From Mucor racemosus (lineage: Eukaryota > Mucoromycota > Mucoromycetes > Mucorales > Mucoraceae): a DNA stretch of 64,000 nt. The position numbers were made by a program, and so were the translations under genes. The first letter of the stretch is position 1, and the number at the start of each line of letters is the position of its first letter. The DNA lies in the NCBI GenBank assembly GCA_027405735.1, contig JAPEHQ010000014.1:372001-436000 (forward strand), in the 5' to 3' direction. Shown piece after piece: positions 21,207-32,977 of this stretch. The notes beneath the pieces are model-generated. The model saw nothing but the letters and a program-made list of their open reading frames with translations, searched no databases and was not told where the DNA came from.

Positions 21207-22699
21207 TTAATTGTATTCTTTTTTAAGTATTGTTTATTAAACCTGAAAATATACGACAAGGCTAAACCTTTTGCAATTCTGAGGATCAGCGCTTGTAGAA
21301 GTACTTGCCATTGCAACAGGAGGCCCTTTGAATTCATATTCGTTGAGAAGAACTGATAGGCTTGTTGATCTTAGTAGGTGTAAGTATCAGGTAACTGACT
21401 TGTTGTTCGAACTGGCTGAACGTACAATGACACATGGATGCTGGTAGTATTGGTGTCGAGTCGGGTTTTGCCAGCCAAATTTACTAGTATGCATATCATA
21501 TGCATTAATGACAAAGGAAAAAATTTGCTAGACATATGAAAAACTTACTAATTAAGAAAAAAAAGAAGGGTCATATTCGATGAGAAGCAAGGTCATCGGA
21601 GATCCTCTTTCGAAATTCATATCCTAATACCAATGGACTTCCCCTTTAGCGGGTTTGAGCTCACGAATGTGTGTGTCGCACTCAATTTGTAACGCATACG
21701 TTACCCGTTAAGCTTGTCACTCTCCTTTGGTTTACAGTTTTAATCCCCATACATGTGAACATGCATTTTTCAGTTTTTCAATATTTTGGGAAATGCAGCA
21801 AATTAAGGTGTATTTTTTCTTTTTCAAAATGATAGTAGAGCTTTTCAGAAATTGGTAAACGACATCATCTGAAAATAATGCCAATTTTTGATGGAGATAT
21901 AAACAAAACTCAATGTTAGTAAATTAACATTAATCTGTATAACACAAAAATTGAATATGGATGAATGTGAAGCAATATTTGCCAAGATGGGAGTTAGTAT
22001 AACATGAGCTACAGTGCACAGAAACTCAAGTGATATTCAACAGGTGCAATTGCATTTGGAAATTCAGTTTTTAGGAGTAGAAATACCTAGAATTATAAAT
22101 TATACTGGAAAACCAAAGTACGCATTATTCATCAAACTAAAGACAGACACCAACTTTCCAATCCACCAGTGTTAAATGCAGATATCAATTGTATAATCTA
22201 CCAATGCCAAACAGTAATATGATATACTGTATGAACCAATTAGTTTGACAATTATAACCAATAATGATAATAATAATAATATGATCAAGCTTTTAAAGTA
22301 ATAACAAAAAACTACCAACAGTATACTACTAGTATATTGTAATTTAATACATTATCGTTTAATATGACCAAACATTAATGAATCAGAGAAAATACAACTG
22401 GTAAAAGACTAATACACAATGTATATTGAGGTCAAGGCTGATAAAAGGTGCATTCATTGTGTAGTGGAAATCGCAACATTTTCATGCACAGAAACTACAG
22501 AACCAAGATGTTCTGTTTGCCTCAGGATTTTAAAAGAGTTTAAAAGCGTACTTTATCAAACTTACTTAGATATTAAATACTCATCATATGCTATTAGTAT
22601 TATTTTGTCTTTTATTTAATTGCGGTATTATTAAAATCAAGCTTTTTATAGCTCACAACAATGACAATGGGATGTTTCTGATTTTAGATTGACATTTAT

Positions 22700-22922
22700 C
22701 ATAAGGCAGGCTGATGACATGTTTGATACTACTGTAGATGGAACCAGTCAATTTAATTTATAAAATTTGTTGAATGCAAATACAGAGGAACCACTTGTAG
22801 GTACTTCAGTTGGTTTTCTAGTAAAGCATTGAATAAATTGGCTTGGGACTTGGGACGAAGAGGGTAAAAAGGCGGCAATAAATTCCAGTGATGGCCATGT
22901 TTATGTTTATAACATTGGAGAG
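22700..22922 (+). pseudogene. Dynein intermediate chain C-terminal fragment (in R2-A)
   Basis: The decayed reading frame shows DDMFDTTVDGTSQFNL, then NANTEEPLVGTSVG, and after frame breaks EEGKKAAINSSDGHVYVYNI. This is the last WD repeat region of the cytoplasmic dynein intermediate chain (family pattern VDGxGxxDLWNLNxDTEVP then NRxxWxxxGxxxAVGDSEGxxxVYDVGE). The match stops at a GAG|GTAAAA splice-donor-like site at 22923, as expected of genomic rather than cDNA-derived capture. Stops and frameshifts make it a pseudogene fragment. Confidence 0.75.
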
Positions 22923-24465
22923 GTAAAACTAAAACTCAATGTAAATTACCTCTAACGCAATAACGATAAGGTAAGACTATATTATCATTAAATAAACTAC
23001 CACACAATATTTACATGCATAAAGATTTACAGTAATAAGCTTGAAACAAGTGGGTACAGCATCGTAAATTCTTGAAAAAGTTCTCAAGTATTATAAAATT
23101 TCTTATTTTTAAGACTTACAAGGCTTATAAGCGGAATATTAATTTAGAAAATTATTTTTGTCCAGATCACCAATTTTGACATTTTTTAATTTTCTTTTTC
23201 TGATTTTGCAAATCTAGAGTTAATTATACTACTAATTATAAAAACAAAAAATATATACATATACAGAATTTAGCTCTCTATCTGCTTAATAAAAAACAAC
23301 AAACATTTTTATTGGAAGATATTACGTGAAAATCCTTTAACCAAAAAACCATTTTTGGAGCAAAAGTACAAATTTTCATTGCTTAAAATTTAATATTAAG
23401 CTTTTATAAAATGCGTATTAACTATGGCTACAATTTTCTCTCACAATGTAGTATATTTAAACGTTGGTTTTGGTATCAAAATTTGATTTTTCTGATTTTT
23501 GATCAAAATCATGAGTGTTGGTAAGGATGAAATGAGTTCCGAAAATGTCCGTTACAAAGTCTGAATTTTCAGACCGTGCATGGTTAAATATACAAAAAGT
23601 TATAAAAAAAAACGCATTTTCATTTAAAGCTTAGATACATACTATAGTATAAGAGACTTACCCAGTCGATCTTACTATGCTCAATTATGGCGTCGCTCTA
23701 CGGGCTCGCTTTTGCAATTTTTTAATGAATGTATGGTATGATACATGGGGTATCTGTTAAATAAAATGTATATTTCTATAATAACAGATATTGCCTATTT
23801 TGTTTAATTTATGGTTTATGCGTTGTGATACTGCTTTTACATTGGCTGAAACGAGCAATTTAACACGGTTTTAATTGCGCTAAATAATGTAAAGCCTTGA
23901 AAATCTTTTTCTACGTGCTGCGTTGTTTTTCTCGTTTTGTTTTCATACTCCAATGATATATTCACCATTTGATAATAAGGCATATTAGACTATCAAGCTG
24001 GTATTCTTTTGTTTTATTTAAATACGCATTTTAACAACATAAGAAACTAATGTTTTTCAATATAAGTAGCATTCTATATTGAAGACTGATATTTTCATTC
24101 AAACGCATTTTAAGATCAAATATCATCATTTACTACTACTGCATTGTTGAACGTATTTTTTGATTACGAGATCAAATCGAAGGCAATGATATTTATATCT
24201 AATCAATGAGAAGCTGGCATTGGCTACAAACCCATGAAATGTTCCAGAAAAGTGATAAAATTTCAAATGATATAATAGAAACAAAATAAAAAGGATAATT
24301 TAATGTCTTGTTTAATAACTATAGTTTTGATCGTAGCTATGCTTGAAAATAAATCTTTTTACAGCTGACAATTGTAAACCAAAATAGTAAGTTTAAAGAA
24401 GGTTAATTGGTTTAAATTTTATGAGTGATAAAGTAACATTTATAGCCTTAAATTTGGCTTGATCT

Positions 24466-25972
24466 ATCAGAATTAGGAATTACCGAATTACCAATTTAGA
24501 ACATCTGTCAAACCATGATGTTCAACATGCAAGTCAAGCAAGGTCATATTCCATGCTTCTATCATCATGCTACTATTGAATCATAGAAGCATAATTCCAA
24601 TATATCCACACAATATCCAAATGCTCATTCTAATTATATTATCACTCACATTTAATACACTCATTCAATTAGTATATAAACCCCCTCTATAAGCTCATAA
24701 TAAAACGGTACTTTTTCATTTAATTAATTTTATACGATTTACCTTTCGATAAATCAATAAAAAGCCATACTTTTATATCTAAATAAACGATATCTTGTTT
24801 TTATTATACAGTTGAATAACTGATTCATTACTCATTCTGTAGGAATGAGTAGGTGATTTAGATTGTTGCACGAGTAGTGACGCAGGTGAAGGCTTGTTGG
24901 GGGTACTTGTTGTGAAACTGTTGTACCAGCATCAGTGAATTTATACTGTAATAGATCAATTGGTTGCCAAACTGGATATAGTAAATCATGCAAATTAAAT
25001 AAACTTCACATTTGGCATAACCCATATCATATAGCTTGACGCAATTAAAGAGCCGCGTCCGGATTGTCCGGTAAATTTTTTTAGTAACCCACTGCTTAAA
25101 AATATTGAAGAGCTGCATCCGGTGGCTTTCCGACAAAGTTTTGGATGAGGAACTACAGGTAATAATGCTGGTTTATTCGCTCTTAGTTATATTTTACTTA
25201 TAACATAATATATATATTAGAACCAAATTGGATATGTAGTAATAATCAATGTGACTAACAGACAGTAATTAATTCAAATACAATTAAAACTCATGAGTAA
25301 ATTATTGCAATTGGTCGACGGTTATTGAGGCGGTGAAATATTTCTTATATTCGTAGTGCACGTCAAAGAATGTAATAGCCTATCGTAAATACATGTACAC
25401 GAAATATAGACGCTTTTACTTTTATACCTACATATTATATGACTAGTTAGCACAGCAACCAGCAACTGTGTCGTACTACTGAAAAAATGAATAACATGCA
25501 ATGATTTGTACATATAAAAAGGCATCTTTAAATGTATCACCAACTATTGTTGATTATATTGATATATATAAAAGTTTATTTCAATAAATTAATAAAAAAA
25601 AAGTGAAAAAATAATAAAAAAAAAGAGATTAATTGTTACATACTTGTAATAGTAGTTAGATATAAAAAAGAGAGAAATATAGAGAAAAAGAGGTTATAAT
25701 AGACAAAAGAAGGAATTGGGTGAATGTTTAATAGGTGGTAGAGGACTTGGCGAGGTTTTCAAGCAGCAGAGATAATGGTAAGTAATAAAAAGGGGAATGC
25801 AATGATCTGATAATAATAATAATAATAAAATAGTAATAAAATAGTATTGAATGTTTGAAAAAAAAGCAGGGAGCTTTTTAGGAGACTTTTTGCTATTGCT
25901 ATTGCTGTTGCTGTTGTTGTGGTTGTTGTAAATTGTAGGCGCAGGAGAGTGAACCCTTTTATTTTAATACTT
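24466..25972. other. Intergenic, repeat-derived and AT-rich
   Basis: A possible solo LTR lies at about 24506-24750 (starts TGTCAAACC, has TATATAAACCCC and AATAAA), followed by the second member of the 90-bp direct repeat. The segment 25040-25130 contains two related GC-richer words (GAGCCGCGTCCGG and GAGCTGCATCCGG). A (TAATAA)n run sits near 25810 and a GTTGCT run near 25900, close to the 3' end of the UPF0658 gene. No gene was recognised. Confidence 0.35.
24751..24838 (+). repeat. About 90-bp direct repeat, right member
   Basis: Near-identical to 21116-21206 with a couple of substitutions and a 2-nt length difference. The flanking sequences on both sides differ. Confidence 0.7.
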
Positions 25973-27568
25973 CTACTCAATTGACCAACGTCTGGTAGAA
26001 TTTGATTTTTCGATGCCCAAAGGTGCCATGGAATGTGCTGAAGTTGCAGATGCTGTTGCATGTGAGACTAGATAAATTCGATTAAAATAAATTCCCGTCA
26101 AGAAACATGATATAACTTACTGTGATTCATTAATCCGAGATTAAAATTTCTTAGACATACAATTGCAATAGGTACAGAAGCCTGTTTTTTAATTTAACAA
26201 ATGGTTCATTAGAAAAAGGAGGCGGGGATTTATATAAATATAGTAACTTACCAAAATTAAAACCATATCAACGCACACTATCAAGTAGGTTAGAATAAAG
26301 GAGATTTACATATAATATATTAAAAGGGAGAAAAAGAGATCACTTACAGAAAAAAGTTAAGAAAGCCTTTGAACCTAAAAATCTTGCAGGGTCTGATGCA
26401 ATTTGCACCAGCATATAAATATAGTAACCCATACTTGCAGCACACAAGATTAAAAAGATATACATTTGTATTTTTTTCTCCCGTCTCAACTGTTATATAT
26501 ATATATATATTGAAACATTATTAATAAGCATTGTTTAAGCAAATTATTAATTAAAAAAACTTACACCCCAATATGCTGAGCATAGCATTGTAACGGAAAG
26601 CACACAACTCAAAATGATATGTTCAATTAACTCTTTAACAATCTCTGATTCATTTCCATTTGAGGCTGCATCAGGCCACCAAGCAACAATCAACAAAGCA
26701 AGATATTGAACTGAAAATCCAAGGAAAAAGAAGAAATCGAATTTGAGCAACATCATGAAAATTTGATACATTTTGTAGCGATCTACAAAGAAAAAATTCG
26801 TCTATTAGTGTTTTTTTTTTGCTTCAATATGGGTAAATTGATAATCACCTCGCATAGCCAAGTCTGCGCCGATCTTTTTATAAATGTGCCAACCGAATTC
26901 CAAATAAAGTTTATAAGCAAGAAACACAAAAATTATGGTACTGACAATCATAACACAAATTTGAGTGATTTCTGCCCATTTTGATAGACGATATGCATTG
27001 ACAAGGTATTCCAAAGCTTCACTTTGCGCTCCATCATTATCATTATCAATTAATGTTGACGATTGGTGAAATTGAATAATTGAATAAGCACTCATGCCTA
27101 ATTCGAAAGCGACCAGCGCAATAAGTTGAATTGTATTACGTTGATAAATCTACTGAGTGATTAGTCATTGGCATTTGATTATATAATAATAATATCACTC
27201 ACAGCATCAACTACTAGTATAACAGTGAATAACTGTGCAATCATAAATAAAACGAAATAAACTAATAACGATCTTGCATTTGCAAATGCTGTAGTCATTG
27301 ATGTTATATCTGCTGCTGACAATTTTAAACTGTTGATCATGTTGATTTCATTATTATGAAAAGCGAAGATAACTATTTCAAATGCAATGGCTAGCAGTGC
27401 TTGAAGTACTATAGCACAAAAGATCGCTCTTGTCCACCGTGACTCACCAAACTATATATATAATATATATATATAAAAGTAGAGTTAATACTTATATATT
27501 CGAGATTTGAATCAAATTGCTTCATTTATTAATTCATCCATTCTTACGACTCGAGATATAATCCACAT
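25973..27568 (-). CDS. UPF0658 family Golgi membrane protein
   Basis: Eight exons: 27568-27548, 27451-27203, 27149-26849, 26782-26565, 26489-26348, 26277-26252, 26181-26121 and 26067-25973, giving 370 aa with all phases consistent. Seven or so hydrophobic segments alternate with short loops. Family landmarks are [40 protein letters not shown] (the invariant [13 protein letters not shown] block), the switch to [12 protein letters not shown], and [13 protein letters not shown]. The S. pombe relative is assigned to the Golgi apparatus; molecular function is unknown. The first exon is only 21 nt (MWIISRV) and exon 6 is 26 nt. The hydrophilic C-terminus ends [10 protein letters not shown]. The start could also lie in an unseen upstream exon. 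Confidence 0.85.
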
Positions 27569-29944
27569 AGTAGCACTGTTGTCACAAAATTTGTTTTCAA
27601 GAAAGGTTTATAAAGAAAAAAGGAGGAAGGAAAAAAAATAGAATTTTGTTATCTATTTTATGATATTCAGTAACTGAACTGTAGTTAAATAATAGACATG
27701 TATATATAACTATTATAGTTATATATAAAAGAATGAGAGAAAAAAGAGGTATAGAGGAGAAAATCAATAAAGAAAAAGATGTAAAAAGAGGGAAAAAAAA
27801 AAGAAAAAGAAAGAGAAGGGAAAAATATATATGGAGAAAGAGAGAGAGGGGAAAATAAATAAAACAATAATAGATTGTTTAATATATAGGCTGTGAATCA
27901 TCAGTAAAAACTTACATATGCTTGTGTGCCTGTGCCTGTATCTGTGGGCCCGTACCTGTATCTGTGCTTGTATGTTTGTGCCTGTGTCTGCTTATGGTGC
28001 CTGTGATGGTGTGTAAGGGAGATTTTTATATATAGAGGGGTTTTATAATAAAAACGCCGCATTTATCCAATCTTTTCATAATGAAGTACAATGTTATTTT
28101 AACTCCAATTCACTAATATAACAGGAGCAAATAACATTAATTTACCCGCTGTGTTACTTTCACGATGGTTTATTTACTTTTATGATAATCGTCTTCGTGA
28201 AAGTTTATTTTAAGAAGTAAAAAGTATAAATACATATTTTTCTAAATCTAAAAAGTATATAGCAGTACAATTGTATACCATGTAAACTTATATTTCGAGT
28301 TAATTTATCAATGAAGGGCAATGAATGAGATACAATATCGGTGGATTAAATACCTCATTAATTAAGTACATTTACCATCTGTATTGAAAAATAGAATAAA
28401 AAGTGTTAGTGTGCAATATAAATGCTAAAAAATAGTATCGTACCATCTAAAAGGAAATCCTGGCAAGTTAAAAATATTATGATTATTGTGTAATCTCGTT
28501 CTCGCCACATTTCATGCCTTTTATGTGTGAAGTGAAATCATTTATTTTTGGAAATTTTAGTGCTACATGTAAATTAATTATACAATTTAATTCATTTAAG
28601 TACTAAAAAGATATCATATATATCATATGTAAGATTAAATATTGCATTATTATGCAAACCATACAAATTTAATACTTCATCATTTTAAAGAATTTTCAAC
28701 AATGCATTTCCACCGCATATTATCTAATTGTAGTACTGAGAAAATGGCTATTAGCTTTTGCTATAATAGTATATTTTACATCTGCCTAAACAGCTACAAA
28801 TTGATGTACATTTGGGTAGAGTCAGTCATTACAACGGATAAAAACCGCGATTAGCGGAGCAATTAAACGATATTTTTTGACAGTTTTGAAATCTATAGAT
28901 TACAACGATGAATTTGAATCGTTTAACAATCAAATATCTTGTTTATAAAAAAAATACAGAGAGGATATGATGAATATTAAAAACAGATACAAAAACTTGA
29001 GAAATATTGGGTTTTACTGATCGCAACATCAATTCAAAAAGCACCCACACAAATATCTCGGTGTCCATGTTCTATAATGATGTAATTCAAACAATAATTG
29101 CTTCAATAGCTGTGAAGAAGTAGTAAATATGTTATGCATTATTGTTGATTACCTCAGTTCTTTATTTTAACTCAAATATTGAATCGGTAATCTCAAAACA
29201 AAATGAATAAATAGGAAAAGTATTGTAGTTTAAACGAAAGTTTTGATTCAATCAATCATGTTTATTGTGCTTGAATACTACCTAGTACAACGTCCTTTTT
29301 GCAGTTGCTACATGCAAAATGTCGTAAAATCATGAAATCGGATCAAGAAATGCAAATAGATCTAATATAATACATACTAGACCCTATTAATTCAGTTAAA
29401 ATGGCCTGTTCATGTATTTGAATGTGTCATTTTTATGGTTTGCGGCTATTTCTAGAGGCTCAAAAATGTACCAAACAAATGCTGCCGTCTAGTGGAATCA
29501 TTCTGTTCAAATCGAATTTTGATCAATTTTGCCTTACCATACCTCATCCAAAATCTTGGTTTTAACAAAATTCAATTTTTCAGTCGAAAATTAGGACTTT
29601 TCACTAAGGTATCAATCGACAACATATAACCACAATAACGCTGTCTTTGCTATGGTAGTGTTTGTTTTGAGTCTGACAATCAATTTTTTGGATAATTTTT
29701 AGAAAAACTAAAATTGTACTTTATTAAAGATATCTCAACATTTTATATCAAAAAATGTGCAAAAATAAAATACTATAATATAAAGATGTTGAATCATATA
29801 TATTTTGTTAATAAATGTTTGATAGTTTGCTTTAAAGTTTAAGTTGCGAAAATCCTTTAAATGTTTTTTGTAAAGAAAAAATCGCTTATTGATTGATCCG
29901 TGTACGATAAGAGTAGGAGATATAGTCGAAGAGGCAGATGCAAT
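27569..29944. other. Long AT-rich intergenic region
   Basis: Purine-rich tracts at 27730-27860 (GAGAAAAAG type) precede the degenerate CCTGTG minisatellite at 27915-28010. From 28.0 to 29.9 kb no conserved frame, RNA or repeat shared with other parts of the window was found. Confidence 0.45.
27915..28010 (+). repeat. Degenerate CCTGT[GA]TCTGTG minisatellite
   Basis: Words such as GTGCCTGTGCCTGTATCTGT and CGTACCTGTATCTGTG repeat with a 6-nt periodicity for about 95 bp. The run is much more GC-rich than its surroundings and lies roughly 350 bp upstream of the UPF0658 start codon. Confidence 0.8.
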
Positions 29945-30337
29945 TTAAATGATAAGATATAATGAAATAGATAATAATTGAGAAATAAAGTATAACAGAA
30001 AGGTTAAAAAGAAAAGGAGGAAACTAGATGTCAAGAATGGTTCCTTGACAAGACGATCAGCGTTTTGATCTCCACGAAGCAATTGGTAGTATGTCTCTTT
30101 TGATGAAACTCTTTTGAAATACCAACAGTAGAAATTAAATAGGTCCTCTTACCTTCTCACAATAATAAACAAATAAACGGCTTTTTTCCAGTAATACAAA
30201 AATGGCAGACAAAACCGTGGGAAAGTTATCAGTTTCTTTGGTGTAGCATAGCTGATCTGCTGCATGATTGCAGCTACATTTTCGATGTGTGTGACCATTA
30301 TCCCTTCTTGAAGCTTTCTCCCTTTCTTAACTATCAT
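29945..30337 (-). CDS. Possible small two-exon membrane protein, unidentified
   Basis: Exons 30337-30153 and 30110-29945 with a 42-bp intron (GTAAGA..AAAAG) would encode 116 aa. It contains YATPKKLITFPRFCLPFLYY, then VSSKETYYQLLRGDQNADRL and VKEPFLTSS, and a very hydrophobic tail. The middle is protein-like in composition, but the tail may be AT-rich read-through and the true end is unsure. A start at Met 30298 is equally possible. It lies head-to-head with the sulfite oxidase gene, 73 bp between the two start codons. No family was recognised; a small mitochondrial or ER membrane protein is one possibility. Confidence 0.4.
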
Positions 30338-30352
30338 TGATTAGGAGAAGGT

Positions 30353-30381
30353 TTATCTCTTTATCTTGTTTCTTTTTATCT
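30353..30381. promoter_or_regulatory. Cluster of three AGATAA-type (GATA) motifs
   Basis: Within 29 bp the plus strand carries TTATCT at 30353, 30361 and 30376, the reverse complement of AGATAA, the core site of fungal GATA factors. The cluster falls in the 73-bp gap between two divergent start codons, upstream of the sulfite oxidase. In AT- and pyrimidine-rich DNA some chance occurrence is expected. Confidence 0.35.
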
Positions 30382-30410
30382 TTTCTTTCTTATATTACGA
30401 TACAAACACA

Positions 30411-32100
30411 ATGACCTCAAAACAGCTTGATTACAGTCAAGATCCAAAGCATGATACACATCAACTTATTGTACGCAAAGATGCTCCATTTAATGCAGAA
30501 CCTTGTCCAGTTGATTTAGTTAAGAATTATATAACACCAGAAAAGTATTTCTTTTGTCGAAATCATGGCCCATTGCCTGATATTAAAGAAGCAGAACATA
30601 CAATTCTAGTTCAAGGTTTGGGATGTGAAAAGCCTACACATTTTAACTTGAAACAGATCAAAGAGGATTATGAAAAGACCTCAGTTATGATGGTGATGCA
30701 GGTATGTGATAAAAGATGTAAATAATCAATACATTAATTCATTTTATTGTGTGTAGTGTGCAGTAAGAGCCTCATTACATGTTACATGTATAATGAATAT
30801 GCTAACATTTATATAGGGAAATAGAAGAGATGGTCTTCATAAAGTGAAACACACAAAGGGTGTAAGTTTTACTCTAATTTTACATGATATAAAAGCTCCA
30901 AGACTTAACTATCTATTCAAAAATAGGTCATTTGGGGACCTGGTGCTTTAGGGAATGCAATTTATAGTGGATGTAGGCTTCGTGACATTCTTGCTACCGT
31001 TGGAGTAACCACAAAAATTAAGAATTTAACAAAACTCCACGTTGCATTTGAGTCTGTGGAACAGGTAATTGTAACCATAATAAAGATATAGCGTAATTGA
31101 ATGATGCAATTGCACTCAATAACTAACACATGATTATATCATTGTCAGTGTGAAGAAGATAAATGTTATGGTTCTTCAATTCCATTATCCAAAGCATTGT
31201 AAGTGGAAAAAAAAAAAAAAAAAAAAAAAAGATATATTTTATCACATTTTGCTAATGTAGAAATACATCGCAGAGACGAATTTGGAGATGTTTTATTGGC
31301 TTATGAGGTACATTTACAAATATTTTGATTTTGATATACTTTCGATAACAAATGTAATCTATTTTTAAACATTGTAGATGAATTACAGTACACTGACACG
31401 TGATCATGGGTACCCCATTAGAGTTGTTGTTCCAGGCTATATAGGTGGCAGATCAGTTAAATATTTAAAATCAATTACTATTCAAGATTATGAATCACTG
31501 TCGTATTATCAACGTAGAGATTATAAAATTCTACCCGAATGTGTATGCATATAAACAGCCCTGAAACAAGTATAAAATGTTTAATATATGTCACATAGGT
31601 TTCTGATGAAAAACAGGCAGACGCTTATTGGTGTAAGGTACCATCTATTGGAGAATATAATGTTCAATCCTATGTCTGTAATCCTTCAGATGGAATCCAT
31701 GATGGCATTCCCTGTCCAAATCAAACAGTTCAGGGTTATGCTTTATCAGGTGGAGGAAGATATATTCAAAGAGTAGATGTTTCTGGAGATGATGGAAAGA
31801 CTTGGACAACCGCTCAATTGCATCAACCTGCTGCAGAGGGTAATAATTGTAGAGTTTGGGGCTGGTGTCTTTGGTCTGCCACTGTTGCAACAAAGAGAAA
31901 TGTTAGAGTTGTCAGTAGGGCAGGTAATGTATTCATGAGTTTGTGGTTGGAAGTTTTCTATTATTAAAAATAACAAAAAAAATTTAGTGGATTCTTCTGG
32001 AAATGTTCAACAAGAATATCCTGTTTGGAACTATCGTGGAGTTATGAATAATTCTTGGAGGACTGTAGACTCTACTTCAATGGAGATGTCAAATATCTAA
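30411..32100 (+). CDS. Sulfite oxidase (molybdopterin-dependent, without cytochrome b5 domain)
   Basis: Nine exons: 30411-30701, 30757-30762, 30817-30861, 30927-31064, 31149-31198, 31274-31307, 31378-31542, 31599-31923 and 31988-32100, giving 388 aa, the length of the plant-type enzyme. It oxidises sulfite to sulfate. Motifs: FFCRNHGPLPDI, VMMVMQCAGNRRDGLHKVK (the Cys ligates Mo), WGPGALGNAIYSGCRLRDIL, RDHGYPIRVVVPGYIGGRSV (Moco pocket), and the dimerisation domain (QGYALSGGGRYIQRVDVSGD, VWGWCLWSATV). No b5 haem domain and no clear mitochondrial presequence are present. The protein ends SNI, close to but not a standard peroxisomal PTS1. Exon 2 is only 6 nt and encodes Cys-Ala of CAGNRR. Intron 5 contains an A23 run. 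The model is strongly supported by family alignment. Confidence 0.93.
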
Positions 32101-32977
32101 TAAATTAATAAATACCTTTATTTGTCATAATTTGCGCACTTTATTTTGAGCAAAAATAATTTGATATATATCTTGGATGTTAAGTTTACAGTTATTTATT
32201 GGTTTTTGTTATCAAAACATGCAAAAATGCTTCAGAAACCATAAATATTTTTTTACCCCTGAGCGGAGATATATTTTTAAATTACTGCTTTATAAGGCAA
32301 TTGATCTGAAGATCATATACCATTTCCAATACATATTCTACCAATTTTCCCAGGCTACTTTTCGTTGAAAAAAAAATACGCAAACATAGGTCAGATATTC
32401 GAGATTTCTATAAAAAAAACTTTTGCACTAAAGACTGGTTTTTGGATGCACACAAAATTCTTTGAGTCATTAAAACACTCAAAGAGTCATACAATTAAAA
32501 TCTAATAATGTTTGATTTAGTATTTTATTATTGGCAAATGGTGCACTATGTTAAGTAAAGTATCCGGATTTCCAATTAAAAATTTAGTATACCGCCATGA
32601 ATCAAATATGCAATGAGAAAATACTTACACTTAATGTATTTCGGGTACCAACAGCGATAACTGATGGGGATCGATTATTATTGTTGTTGCGAACATGGTT
32701 TTGTGGATTATGTTATTGTTTAAAGAATATTTTATTATAAGATCTTCTATTCCAAGTAATAACATTGACTACTCTGATTAAAGTCCAATAAGAAAAATCC
32801 GGATACTTTTTATTCGGAGTGGTATAATAAATACGTAAAAAGTAGATAGAAAAAAGAGAGAAAGGTGTACATTGTTATAAAATTAAAGCTACCTGAAAAA
32901 AAGTCTATTAGGTAATATAAAGTAGCCAACGTAAAAATACATGGGATTATAAATGTGTATGAGAAAGGTGTAATATC
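32101..32977. other. Convergent intergenic region
   Basis: The 3' flanks of the sulfite oxidase (plus) and the ABC transporter (minus). AT-rich, with no gene, repeat copy or RNA recognised. Confidence 0.45.

Larger units (their letters stand above)
20990..24465 (+). repeat. Dispersed repeat R2, copy A
   Basis: About 3.5 kb with two diverged reverse-complement copies, B (41675-46015) and C (48177-50670). Shared blocks include TTTACTAGTATGCATATCAT (about 21480), the dynein-derived segment at 22.70-22.92 kb, the tract around 23430-23640 (CCTTTACCAAAAATCC-like; ACGGACATTTTCGGAACTCA in reverse) and the 23860-24000 block. No transposase or polymerase was recognised. The copies are too long for a MITE and appear to be composite or segmental. 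Confidence 0.7.

Noticed and set aside
20418..24750. 20.42-20.72 kb and 24.51-24.75 kb as a pair of LTRs of one retrotransposon
   Set aside because: Both look LTR-like (TGTCAAAC start, TATA box) but they do not align with each other beyond the first few bases, and no gag or pol lies between.
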